From JBJXGE01 sp046154185 (GTDB lineage: Bacteria > Planctomycetota > UBA8108 > UBA1146 > JAJFFE01), in the NCBI GenBank assembly GCA_046154185.1, contig JBJXGE010000092.1, positions 1 to 48,783 on the forward strand: DNA of 48,783 nucleotides, read 5' to 3'. Shown here piece by piece: positions 26,872 to 35,886 of this stretch; position 1 is the stretch's first letter, and the number at the start of each line of letters is the position of its first letter. The position numbers and the translations under genes were made by a program. The notes beneath the pieces are model-generated. The model did not search any database and was not told where the DNA came from. It worked only from the letters and a program-made list of their open reading frames with translations.

Positions 26872-29800
26872 TCACGGCGGTGGAGCATGGATGAGCTTGA
26901 AGGCGTCCCAGCTCGCGAGAGTCACGATGAAATCCGCTTGCGGAACGGCGGCATAGATCCCGAAGCCGCACTGCGGAGGATCCGGATCGACGATTCCCAC
27001 TAACGGCGCCTCGAGCGGGAACACCAGCCCCACCGGCCGGTGCCAGTGCGCCGGCACGCAAACGTCCAAGGGGTTGTTCGAGAGATTGAACTGGTAAATC
27101 GGGTAGTGAAGCCCGCCCAAGACCAGGCAGGGCACCGAAACGAAAGCAATCCCGAACTGCGTGAACGGTGTCAACTCGTGGAGCAGCGTGCGGTTGACCG
27201 TGATGGTGACGTTCGCGGTTTGCACCACGGCTCCCTGGGCCGCTTGGTACGTGAAGTTCAACCCCGTTTGGCTTGTAAGCGGCGAGATCTGGAATGTGCC
27301 ATCTGCGCGGAACTGAAAGAGAGTTGAGCTGAGCGGTGGCGGCGTCACGATCGAGTACACGCCGCCTACCACGAAGTCGTTGAGCGACACGTCGTGAGAG
27401 GTCATAGTGCTGGGTGGGACCGTGTATAAATCGTTCGCGACCACAGGGGGCGGCGGCGGGGTTATTTTGACCATCGGATTCTCGTAGGAAGCGAGTGGCC
27501 GCCCCCTTGTGTACACGGGTTCATAGTCAAGCACCCGGACGCGATTGCCCGCGTATTTGCCGACGGACCGCGACTGATAAACATGACCTTCCCGCGCGAT
27601 GTACCACGTCGGGCGGTCATCTCCAATGTACAAGATCGGCGGCACCGTTGGAGTCTGAGAGCCCGTGTCAGTGCGCGCGTGCACGATGAAGTTCGCCATG
27701 TCGGCGCGCGTGCGCAAACTCGGAAGCGTGAAAGAGGAAAGGGTCACAGAGTCATTGTCAATCCCGCGGAGAGCCTCGCTTGGCCAGTTGCACAAAACGT
27801 CGTCGGGCCCGACTGCGATTTGAGGCATCTCGTACGACCTGCCGGGCCTGATTCTGGGTCCGCGCATCTCCTGAATGTACGACCAGTCCACCGGCACGGC
27901 ACGAGTGTCCTGAAACAACTTCTCCATCTCGATAAATTGTCCGGTAGTCTGATCAAATACGACGAGTTCGCGGTGTGGTTTGCCCCACTCTCTGCCGATC
28001 ACATTCTCTTTTGGTTTAAAAAATATAAGCTTATCTGCCCACTCAGGGAGAAGCGGGCCATCTCCATCGTCCAACGCCTGCTTTGGAAGCATGGAAGAGG
28101 AATTGGTCACAGCGTCAGTGTCAGGCGGGCCGACACATAAACACTCCCGCGGGCCCGGACAGGAATTGCTGGCTAGAGTTCTCCCGGTTACGTAGTCTCG
28201 ACGAGCTGTGTCATACGCATCCTCCCCTAGCTTCAGGTCGAACAAGTCGTAATAGCCTCCGGATAGCCCGTACGGGTCGAGGTGCGTGACGGGTCCGTTG
28301 TTCACGAAGGAATACAGGTTGCCGCTGTTGCCCGGATCGTAAACCGGGTCGCGCTGCAGGAACCGGCCGGCCTCGGGATCGTAGGCGCGATTTCGGAAGT
28401 GGTAGAGTCCGGTCTCCGCATCGAGTTCGCGCCCTTGGAAGAGCCACGGATTCGCGATCGACCGCGATGGCTCGACCGCGCCGAAGTCCGTGAAGCGCGT
28501 CCGCTCCACGACGTAGCCGGTCGCGTCGGTCACGGCCACGACGTCGCCACGCGCGTTCTGATGCAGCGTGTAGGTTCCAGCTCCCTCGGGCGCGAGCGCG
28601 CTCCGCAGCATCTGCACGGGCTCGTCGAGCCCGAAGCCGTATGCGTAAGTCGCCTCGACTCCCGCGGGGTTCCGTTCCTCGATCACGCGCCAGCGGGTGT
28701 CGTAATAGTAGCGCTTATCGCGCACGACGACGGCGGTCGCCGGATCGTAGACGACCTTGCGCACGCGCCGATCGAGCGCGTCATGCCCGTAGGTCGCGAT
28801 GAGTGCGTTATCGCTCTTGCGACGCACGGCGATGAGCCGGTCGAAAGCATCGTAGGTGAACAGGCGAACGCCATCGTCCACCACATTGCCGTTGAGATCA
28901 TGCACGCGAGCCGTCGCGCCGATCGCCGTGTACTGATTGAGCGCGTTCACGCTATACGGCGTGGTCGTAGTGGCAGCGGCGATGAAGTCTTCCGTCGTCG
29001 AGCGCCGATTGCCGGCGCCATCGAGCTGATACACGCGCTCCTCGAGCGCGCGCGGCACGCTCGTGGTCGCGCCCGCGTTGTCGAGATCGGCGCGCACGAG
29101 GCGGTAGTTCGAGTCGTAGTTGTAGCGGTCGGTGAGCCCAAGGTCATCGTTGCGGCGCTCTTCGAGCCGCTCGCTCGCGCGGTTCCACTGGTAATCGCGA
29201 TCGACGAAGCTACCGGCGGCACTCACGTGCCGGAGCTCGGTAATGCGCCTCAAGGAGTCGTAACCGCGGATGAAGTTTTCGGCGTTATTGAGAAACGTGA
29301 GCCGCGTGCCGTTCCCGTGCACGCGGCGCAGCGGCCGCGCGAGCCCCGGCCCCATGTAGGCGTAGTTTGCGATCGCGCTGCCCGAGTCGCTGACAGCGGT
29401 CAGGCGGTCGAGCGCATCGAAGGCGCGATCGATCATTCGCCCGCCGGGGTAGCGCAGCAAAAGCCGCTGTCCGTCCCCGGACAGCACGGCGCTCGATGGC
29501 GCGCCGTCTTGCTGCTCCTCGAGCAGGCGCGAGAGCGAGTCGTAGATGCGCGCGATCGCATGCACGCCCGCGGGCGCGGTGTCGGTCGCGCTCGTGAGGC
29601 GCGAAAGACCGTCGTAGGCGCGACTCACTTGCGTCGTGCCTTGTACGCCCAAGCCCGGCGTGATCGCGCTCGTGACGAGCCGGTTCGCGGCATCGTAGAG
29701 GTGCGCCGTGGTCGTGCCGTTCGGATCGGACTCCGTTATCAGGTTGTCGTCGCCATCGTAGGCGTGCATTGAGGTCGATGCGTCGGGATAGACCATTTCG

Positions 29801-32800
29801 ATCTGCCGGTCGAGCGCGTCGTAACTGAACATCGTGACGTTGAGGTTGTCATCGAACATGGCAACCGGTCGGCCGTTGAGATCGTAGAGTGTGTCGACGG
29901 TGATGCGGCCATCGAGGTTGAAAGGATTCGAAAGATCGAGCGGCTGGTCGCCCGAGCCGTTCACGCGCAGGTCCGTGATGCTGCGCGTGCAGAGACCGCG
30001 GCCATCGTAAACGAAGGTTCGCGTGTTGCCCGGCCCGTTGGTGACACCCGGGAAGAAACCGAGCGGATCGGGGATTTCGGCGCCCTGTGGGTCTGAGCTG
30101 CCGATGAGGTTGTCGCGCGAGTCGTAGTTGTATCGAGTCGACAAGCTCGCCGACGACCGTACGCGCCGATCCAGCTGGTCGTAGACATGAAAATTCATGT
30201 ACTCTTCGGACGGCACGAGACCCTCGGGCGAAAGTTCGAGGCCTCCTACCGAAACGGAGTTCGAGCTTCGGTCGTAACCGATCGTGCGGCGATTCCCCAA
30301 CGCATCGAGGATCTCGATCGGGCGGTTCGCGCCGTCGTAGATCGTCTCGACGGTCTCGCCATCGTCATCGACTTCGAAGCGTTGCCGCGAGAGCGCGTCG
30401 TGGTCGATGAAGGAGCTCACGAAGCCATCGCTATTGCCATCGAGAAGCTGCACGGGATGGATCGGCGCGAAGCCAGCGGCAAGAAACAGTGACTGGTCGA
30501 GCTGGAAGATGCGCTCGAGCTCGTCATAGCGGAAGAAGCGCTCTGCGAGCGGCACCGCCGGCGCGCTCGGTTGTCCGGCCGGATGGCCGAGATCCTGCTC
30601 GCGCACGCGATTCGAGGCGACGTCGTAGAAGTAGAGCCGCCGGTTCCCGAGCGGATCGCGGTCCTCGATCAAACGGTCGAAGCCATCGTAGAACTTGAGC
30701 CAGGCCTCCGGCTGACCGTCGCCGTTATTGTCGGCGGCGTCGATGACGCGCACGAGATTGCCGTTTTGGTCGTAGTCCCGCTGCGCGGTCGCGGCTTGCG
30801 GCGTGTCGGCGCCGCGCGTGATGCGAAACGGCAGATTGCGCTCATCGAACGTGCGCGCCGTCTTGTTGCCTTCCGGTTGCTGCACGAGCGCGAGTAGCTC
30901 GTTCTCGTCGTAGCGAAAGAGCGTGGTCGCTTGGGTCGTGGCGTCGACCTCGACGCTCGCGGCCACAGGGTTGTCGAGTATGTCGTAGATCGTCGCGTGT
31001 TCCACGAAGGCGCCGACGCCCGGCGTCGTGATATCGCGGTTCTCCTCTTCGAAGAGCGTGACGCGGCCGTTGTGGTCGCGGGTGAAGCGCGATAGGAAGC
31101 CGAACGCGCTCTCGCCGGTGACGACTTCGCCGAGCGCCACGGCCGCATCGATGTTCGCGCCGCGCGTCACGACTACTGTCTCGTTCAGCGCGTTCACTTC
31201 GAAGCGCGTCTCGACACCGCGCGGGTTGAGGAGCGAGAGCACGTTGCCGGCGGGGTCGTACTCGAAGCCCGACTCGAGCGCGGCCGGCGCGGCCGTCGCC
31301 GTGCGGCGATAGGAGGTAGTCGCGTCCTCGGTGACCGAGCGCGGATAGCCCGCCGCGAGCGTGGTCATTGGTAAGAGCGGTGAGAACGCGATCACGCCAT
31401 CACCATCGGGATCGTTTTCCGGGTAGTAGTCGAAGGCCTCGACGTTTCCTTCGGGATCGATGATCGCGAGCACTTGCCCGGACTCGTTCCATTGGATCTC
31501 AGTCAGGACAACTTGCGACGTGGAGCCGGTCGCGAGCGCCTGCGGCGATCCTGTCCGCAGGAGGACGGTCGGGTCGACGATGCGCACGGCGTTGCCGTGC
31601 AACTGATCGGTGATGCCGTCGGCGTTCAAGTCGCCGAGTCCGCGCGCGATGCCCGCGAGACTGATGCCGAACGCGTCCGCCTCGGCGATCGGCGTGCTCG
31701 ACTCTTGGTAATCGAAGAACCGGCGCATCGTGTAGCGCTCGGCGGTCGCCGTGCCCAAGGGCGGCGTGAAGGCGAGCGCGTTGCCGCGCGGATCGGTTCT
31801 GCTTGCGAGCAGTTGGAAGAGTGGCTCGTAGGTGTAGGTCGTGACGATGTCCTCGCCCCCGCCGCGCGGCCCTGGCTCGATGCGCGAAGAGATGAGATTG
31901 CGCTGCGCCGCGCGTGGGCCGGACCCATTGTAGGTCAGCAGCACCTCGTTCAGCTCAGGGTAGATTCTGTGCACGAGCTGCCCATCGAGGTCGTAGGTCG
32001 ACTGCGTCGCGAAGAAGGGCGGCTCGCCCGGCCGCAGCCCTTGCGTGTAGCGGCGCACGAGGATCGCGTGATCGAGCTCGTTGAAGGACACGTCGTACAC
32101 GTTGCCGTTTCGCTCGGTCACTGTGACCTTGAGGCGCGAGAGATCGAGGTCGCCGAGCGGCGCGCCCGGGTTTTCGAGCGCGTACACGAAGGTCGTCGTG
32201 CCGCCGGCCGGTACGCCCGACGAGTTCGTGCCGCCCCTCGTCTCCGCAAGCACGCGATCGAGCGTGAGCAGCGCGCCGGTGTCGGTTTCGTAGCTGAAGC
32301 TGAGCGCGGAGCTCCCGCTCGTCGCGACCTCCTCCGGTCGCGTGACGGACAGCAGGTTGTGAAGGAGCGCCGGCGTCGCGGCGCCCGTCGAGTACGCATA
32401 GCGCTCGGTGCGGCCATCCGGGAAGTCGTTGCCGATCGAGGTGCCGACGACGATGGGACTACGAACTTCGATAAGGTCGCCTTGCGCCGAGTACGAGTAC
32501 ACGACCTCGCGGCCGAAAAAGTCCGTCACGCTTTGCAGCCGCACGAGCCCGTCCGGCGCCGCCGCGTAGTTGAAATCGATGACGCGACCGTAAGCATCGA
32601 CGACGAAGTCGAGCCGGCCCGCCGCATCTTGCACGAACAGCATCTGATGGCCGTTGCGATCCTCGTGGCGCGCGAGCCGGCCCGCCGCGTCGAAGTAGCG
32701 TTTGAAGCCGTTCGGCGAACGCAACACGAAAGTGCCATCGGGAAACTTGCGCAGCGTGCGGAAGTGGCCGCGCGGCGCCGCATAGCTGCCGTCCACGTTC

Positions 32801-33543
32801 TTTGTCCAGCGATCGAAGTGGCCGCGTCCGTTCCGGCGCACGATGTCGCCGCTCAGCTCCTCGACGAGCGACTCGTTGTAGACGTGATCCCAGCCGAAAC
32901 CCAACGGCCCATCGAACTCGAGCCGGCTCCGGTAGCGGCGCGAGAGTTCGAAGTGGATCTCACCGCGGCCCGGTATGAAGAGATCGACGCGGTCGAGGCG
33001 CACTTCCCCGTTCGCTAACAGCACGTGCTCCGTCGCACCGACCGCATGCGCGTCCGCGTCGTCGCGGCTCGGCTCTTGCGCGATGCTAAGGGGCGGCGGT
33101 GGTGGCACGCAGAAGATATACGCGACGCAATCGATCGACCCGGCGCCGCTGGCGCCGCAATCGGGGAAAGGCGACGGCGGCGGCGGCGAAGCGATCACGA
33201 ACAAGTAGTTCAGCAGGTAGATCGGGTCCGAAATGTTGAACAACAAGTCGCCGTTCACATCGCACGCGTCGGTGCAGCTCGGCAAGTCGGAGCCCGGCAC
33301 GAACAAATAGGCGAGCGTGAACACGGCGTCGGATATTTGCACGGCGCCGTCCGCGTTGCAGTCGCCGCGAATGAACTGGGGCGTGCCGGCGTCGGCGCGA
33401 GAACCGCCAAGGACGCACAACAGGGTAGAGAGGAGCAGGACGCCGAACCACCGACGGCGGGCGCGGCCGAACGTACAACGCCGATCGCTGTCGTCGCGCA
33501 AAAACCGCGGTCGTGAACGAAACGCGTTGTTGAGCGCCTGCAA
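26872..33543 (-). CDS. secreted RHS/YD-repeat protein with dockerin-like N-terminus and unknown C-terminal tip
   Basis: A 2223-residue protein. The signal peptide (RRRWFGVLLLSTLLCVLGGSRADA) is followed at about 59-117 by two dockerin-like EF-hand repeats (RGDCNADGAVQISDAVFTLAYLF and DVNGDLLFNISDPIYLLNYLF) and a Pro-rich linker. From about 170 to 1700 there are YD/RHS repeats (FELSRRYRSRLEFDGPLGFGW; many YDxxNRL- and YDxxGN-type units). The RHS-associated core is at about 1690-1762 (GRELDAETGLYHFRNRAYDP, GRFLQRDP, LDPYGL). The last ~460 residues are a separate tip with no nuclease or deaminase motif I recognise; a cadherin/Ig-like unit is at about 2010-2095 (VVANDLYTVPPSTMTSHDVSLND). RHS shells typically enclose and deliver such tips. 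The start is TTG with GAGGG just upstream. The tip has AT-richer DNA around 27940-28150. Confidence 0.92.
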   Translation of the reverse strand: MQALNNAFRSRPRFLRDDSDRRCTFGRARRRWFGVLLLSTLLCVLGGSRADAGTPQFIRGDCNADGAVQISDAVFTLAYLFVPGSDLPSCTDACDVNGDLLFNISDPIYLLNYLFVIASPPPPSPFPDCGASGAGSIDCVAYIFCVPPPPPLSIAQEPSRDDADAHAVGATEHVLLANGEVRLDRVDLFIPGRGEIHFELSRRYRSRLEFDGPLGFGWDHVYNESLVEELSGDIVRRNGRGHFDRWTKNVDGSYAAPRGHFRTLRKFPDGTFVLRSPNGFKRYFDAAGRLARHEDRNGHQMLFVQDAAGRLDFVVDAYGRVIDFNYAAAPDGLVRLQSVTDFFGREVVYSYSAQGDLIEVRSPIVVGTSIGNDFPDGRTERYAYSTGAATPALLHNLLSVTRPEEVATSGSSALSFSYETDTGALLTLDRVLAETRGGTNSSGVPAGGTTTFVYALENPGAPLGDLDLSRLKVTVTERNGNVYDVSFNELDHAILVRRYTQGLRPGEPPFFATQSTYDLDGQLVHRIYPELNEVLLTYNGSGPRAAQRNLISSRIEPGPRGGGEDIVTTYTYEPLFQLLASRTDPRGNALAFTPPLGTATAERYTMRRFFDYQESSTPIAEADAFGISLAGIARGLGDLNADGITDQLHGNAVRIVDPTVLLRTGSPQALATGSTSQVVLTEIQWNESGQVLAIIDPEGNVEAFDYYPENDPDGDGVIAFSPLLPMTTLAAGYPRSVTEDATTSYRRTATAAPAALESGFEYDPAGNVLSLLNPRGVETRFEVNALNETVVVTRGANIDAAVALGEVVTGESAFGFLSRFTRDHNGRVTLFEEENRDITTPGVGAFVEHATIYDILDNPVAASVEVDATTQATTLFRYDENELLALVQQPEGNKTARTFDERNLPFRITRGADTPQAATAQRDYDQNGNLVRVIDAADNNGDGQPEAWLKFYDGFDRLIEDRDPLGNRRLYFYDVASNRVREQDLGHPAGQPSAPAVPLAERFFRYDELERIFQLDQSLFLAAGFAPIHPVQLLDGNSDGFVSSFIDHDALSRQRFEVDDDGETVETIYDGANRPIEILDALGNRRTIGYDRSSNSVSVGGLELSPEGLVPSEEYMNFHVYDQLDRRVRSSASLSTRYNYDSRDNLIGSSDPQGAEIPDPLGFFPGVTNGPGNTRTFVYDGRGLCTRSITDLRVNGSGDQPLDLSNPFNLDGRITVDTLYDLNGRPVAMFDDNLNVTMFSYDALDRQIEMVYPDASTSMHAYDGDDNLITESDPNGTTTAHLYDAANRLVTSAITPGLGVQGTTQVSRAYDGLSRLTSATDTAPAGVHAIARIYDSLSRLLEEQQDGAPSSAVLSGDGQRLLLRYPGGRMIDRAFDALDRLTAVSDSGSAIANYAYMGPGLARPLRRVHGNGTRLTFLNNAENFIRGYDSLRRITELRHVSAAGSFVDRDYQWNRASERLEERRNDDLGLTDRYNYDSNYRLVRADLDNAGATTSVPRALEERVYQLDGAGNRRSTTEDFIAAATTTTPYSVNALNQYTAIGATARVHDLNGNVVDDGVRLFTYDAFDRLIAVRRKSDNALIATYGHDALDRRVRKVVYDPATAVVVRDKRYYYDTRWRVIEERNPAGVEATYAYGFGLDEPVQMLRSALAPEGAGTYTLHQNARGDVVAVTDATGYVVERTRFTDFGAVEPSRSIANPWLFQGRELDAETGLYHFRNRAYDPEAGRFLQRDPVYDPGNSGNLYSFVNNGPVTHLDPYGLSGGYYDLFDLKLGEDAYDTARRDYVTGRTLASNSCPGPRECLCVGPPDTDAVTNSSSMLPKQALDDGDGPLLPEWADKLIFFKPKENVIGREWGKPHRELVVFDQTTGQFIEMEKLFQDTRAVPVDWSYIQEMRGPRIRPGRSYEMPQIAVGPDDVLCNWPSEALRGIDNDSVTLSSFTLPSLRTRADMANFIVHARTDTGSQTPTVPPILYIGDDRPTWYIAREGHVYQSRSVGKYAGNRVRVLDYEPVYTRGRPLASYENPMVKITPPPPPVVANDLYTVPPSTMTSHDVSLNDFVVGGVYSIVTPPPLSSTLFQFRADGTFQISPLTSQTGLNFTYQAAQGAVVQTANVTITVNRTLLHELTPFTQFGIAFVSVPCLVLGGLHYPIYQFNLSNNPLDVCVPAHWHRPVGLVFPLEAPLVGIVDPDPPQCGFGIYAAVPQADFIVTLASWDAFKLIHAPPP

Positions 33544-33760
33544 GTTCCCTCTTTTCCGCTCTGTTAAGGCATGTTGGGTAACGAGGCACGCTCTCGCGGC
33601 GGCGGGCGCCGGAAGGAGCTGTTACTCTCTACTCTCAACAATCAGCAGCGGGGCAGGAAACGGGACAGACGATTTGAATTGTCGGGAGCGTCGTGCCCTT
33701 GCGACTCTGCATCGATGCAAGTCGCGGACAAGACACGACTAGTCCTCATGCAAAGAAGCA

Positions 33761-33794
33761 GGGCGGACCGCGTCGTTGCCGACGTGGTCCGCCC
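33761..33794. terminator. terminator-like hairpin
   Basis: GGGCGGACC-G-CGTCG / CGACG-T-GGTCCGCCC makes a 14-bp stem with one internal mismatch and a TTGC loop. It is about 50 bp beyond the stop of the minus-strand dockerin-like gene, and the minus strand continues TGCTTCTTTG, weakly T-rich. The rest of the 298-bp gap to the RHS start shows nothing else I can name. Confidence 0.65.
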
Positions 33795-33841
33795 TAATCT
33801 TGGCTGCGCAGCGATGCGTCGCTGCGCTCAACGTCGAACCC

Positions 33842-34978
33842 TTACGGGCAACCGGCCGTCGGATACGGAGCGGGCGGTTGCGGGCCGCCGTTGAAGAGGA
33901 ACGACAGGCCGTAAATCGCATCGGCGACATTCACGAGTCCGTCGCCGTTGAGGTCGCCGGCTTCGAGCGGTTGCGGTGCGGCACCGGAGGAGAACACGTA
34001 GCTCAACAGCGACACAATGTCGCCGAGGTTGAGCATGCCGTCGCCGTTGACGTCGCCGCGCACAAACGGATCGCAATCGAAGCTGCCTTCGCCGAGGAAG
34101 GTCATGGTGACAGTGATCTCGACGACGTTCATGCTCGCCGGCACCGGAATCGGAGCGACCGAGCCTGCGTAGTCGGTAAGCACGGACTCAGCGAGATCGT
34201 GGTCATACGCGCTGCCCGGTATTGTGCCGAGAATGGTCGCCGGTCCGTCGATCGGCTGCTCAATGCGCAAGCGAAACAGGTTGCCGAGCTGCGGGCTCTG
34301 CGCCCTCAACTCGTAATGAGCGAATCCATTCGAGATACTCAGCGGCGAGCCCTGCCAGGCCCGGACCACCAGCGAGTCGATGTCGAAGGGAATCTGCAGC
34401 GAGGCGGCGCCGCTGGCCCCGGGCGGCCGCGTGAAACGAAACGTCAATGCGCGGGCCACGTCGACGGCCGCTTCGTGATCGAGATCCATGAGCGGTCCGG
34501 GGGGCATCATGCTGTAAAGCACGTCGACGGGGACCGTGTTGTCCGAGTCGAGCCCCACGCGCAGGCTATCGATTTCTTGGTAGCCGGGGACCGGAAATTC
34601 GACGGAGCCTATGCCACAACACAGAGGATTCTCGATGCAGTAATAGCACTCTTCGGAAAAGGTCGTAGTAACGCTGGGTCCACCGAAGGGATCTGCAAGC
34701 ACCGGGAACGTGCACACGGTCTTCGTGCAGCGCAAGATTTCGTCCTCGAATGTGCATTCATTGAAGAAATCAAGAATCGAGACCAACGTGGTCGTGCAGC
34801 CGTACAGCGGCACCGCTACCCAGGTCGGCGAAGTGGATGAGACCTGCCAACTCACAGGGTGGTTCAGATTGAATGTGAGCGTTCCGCCGATCTGCACGCT
34901 CGGCTGCGCTGCGACAGGTCGCGTCAAGATCAACAGAACGAGCGCGGCCAACACAAAAAACGGACTTCGGGTACTCAT
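33842..34978 (-). CDS. secreted protein with C-terminal dockerin-like repeats
   Basis: 378 residues. The signal peptide (SPFFVLAALVLLILTRPVAAQ) is followed by a Cys-rich N-terminal part (LYGCTTTLVSILDFFNECTFEDEILRCTKTVCTF; EECYYCIENPLCCG) and a beta-rich middle (about 150-305) that resembles no family I know. The C-terminus (about 310-375) has two dockerin-like EF-hand repeats: RGDVNGDGMLNLGDIVSLLSYVF and AGDLNGDGLVNVADAIYGLSFLF, each with the calcium-loop pattern D-x-N-x-D-G. Dockerin-type modules attach extracellular proteins to partners or to the cell surface; no cohesin is encoded nearby. AAGGAG lies about 8 nt before ATG 34978. Confidence 0.85.
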   Translation of the reverse strand: MSTRSPFFVLAALVLLILTRPVAAQPSVQIGGTLTFNLNHPVSWQVSSTSPTWVAVPLYGCTTTLVSILDFFNECTFEDEILRCTKTVCTFPVLADPFGGPSVTTTFSEECYYCIENPLCCGIGSVEFPVPGYQEIDSLRVGLDSDNTVPVDVLYSMMPPGPLMDLDHEAAVDVARALTFRFTRPPGASGAASLQIPFDIDSLVVRAWQGSPLSISNGFAHYELRAQSPQLGNLFRLRIEQPIDGPATILGTIPGSAYDHDLAESVLTDYAGSVAPIPVPASMNVVEITVTMTFLGEGSFDCDPFVRGDVNGDGMLNLGDIVSLLSYVFSSGAAPQPLEAGDLNGDGLVNVADAIYGLSFLFNGGPQPPAPYPTAGCP

Positions 34979-35217
34979 GGATGAGCTCCTTCCAGGTTTT
35001 GCTGGGCGCGGCGCCGAACCGGCACTCGCCGATTCGCCGCGCCCGACACTTCCAAACCCGAAAGCGCGCGTGCGTGGGACCGAGAATATTCAGTTTCACG
35101 ATTCGCGCGGCGCTAATCCCAGGGATCTCGCCTCTCATCTCTACGCGCTGGGTATGGGACCATGCCGCGTGAGAAATCAGGGGCCAAGATCGCGAAGCGA
35201 TGTCGGAAGTGTTCAAC

Positions 35218-35419
35218 CGAAGCCCCGCAGGGGCGCGATTCATCAGCCATTCTGCTAATAGCGGCGAAGCCCTGGGAGTTCCGTTAAAGATAGATTGCTC
35301 CCTGAAAGGGAGCGACTCCGAGTCGCACCCCTTCAGGGTGCGGCCGTTCTTGTTCCGTTACCCAGGGCTTCGCCGCTCCTGGCAGAACGGCTGATGAATC
35401 ACGCCCCTTTGGGGCTTCG
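35218..35419. repeat. 202-bp nested palindrome (extragenic palindromic element)
   Basis: The symmetry axis is at 35319 (GCGACTC-C-GAGTCGC). The outer ~59 bp of each arm are nearly identical when folded, including CGAAGCCCC at the tip, GATTCATCAGCC and GGCGAAGCCCTGGG. Each arm also contains its own small hairpins: GCCCC-GCA-GGGGC at 35222-35234 and GCCCC-TTT-GGGGC at 35403-35415, plus GCTCCCT-GAA-AGGGAGC and GCACCC-CTTCA-GGGTGC flanking the axis. This nested, cloverleaf-like pattern is that of REP/MITE-type elements; from memory, CCCAGGGCTTCGC next to GCCCC/GGGGC hairpins recurs in planctomycete intergenic DNA. Confidence 0.85.
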
Positions 35420-35439
35420 ACGTCGCACGAGCGACGTCG
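35418..35439. repeat. short hairpin abutting the palindrome
   Basis: CGACGTCGC (35418-35426) and GCGACGTCG (35431-35439) pair perfectly around ACGA. It overlaps the tip of the 202-bp palindrome by two bases. Confidence 0.8.
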
Positions 35440-35710
35440 AGTTGCAGTCATGGCGCTCAGCGATCGGCAGTCGAAGTCATCGGTGCCCAGCGCGCAGAGA
35501 TGTGGGCCATTATCAGCTCCCACACACCTCGCGGTCGCCGCTCCGCCACGACCGCTTCACCCCAACGAGCTCGGCTCGCCGCTGGCTCGGATCGCGAAGC
35601 GATTGCAGAATCGCGCTTGTTTAAGGTGCTAACCACGCGGCGTCGCCGATATCCCGGCGTGCTCGGTCGCGCAGTGCCGCTCTACGTCAAGGTGCGCCTC
35701 CCGCACGAAA

Positions 35711-35753
35711 AACTCACTCGTGCATCACGCTACCCTCAGCGTGCGAGTGAGTT
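35711..35753. other. hairpin upstream of the 35887 gene
   Basis: AACTCACTCG (35711-35720) pairs perfectly with CGAGTGAGTT (35744-35753); inside, CACGC pairs with GCGTG. It is about 130 bp before the start of the next gene, so it may be a 5' leader structure. Confidence 0.6.
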
Positions 35754-35886
35754 GCCGCGAATCGCTAGCCCAAGTGCGACGATCTCTCGCTTAACGAGTA
35801 GGAGATTTTTTCAAACTAGCAGCCGGTCGACGTGAAACGCGCGAATTTCTCGCGTGCGGCGACGGGCGGCCAGAAAGGAATGCACG

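Larger units (their letters stand above)
34979..35886. other. 908-bp divergent intergenic region with palindromes
   Basis: No supported gene. It carries a 202-bp nested palindrome (35218-35419), an adjoining short hairpin (35418-35439) and another hairpin (35711-35753). The 14-bp string GATCGCGAAGCGAT occurs at 35188-35201 and 35590-35603, bracketing the palindrome in direct orientation. Promoters of two divergent secreted-protein genes must also lie here. Confidence 0.6.

Noticed and set aside
31474..33018. Long plus-strand open frame (514 codons) and similar ones (28282-29772) inside the RHS gene
   Set aside because: They are antisense to a clear RHS/YD-repeat gene, are rich in Arg/Ala/Val as expected from high-GC shadow frames, and contain no known motif.
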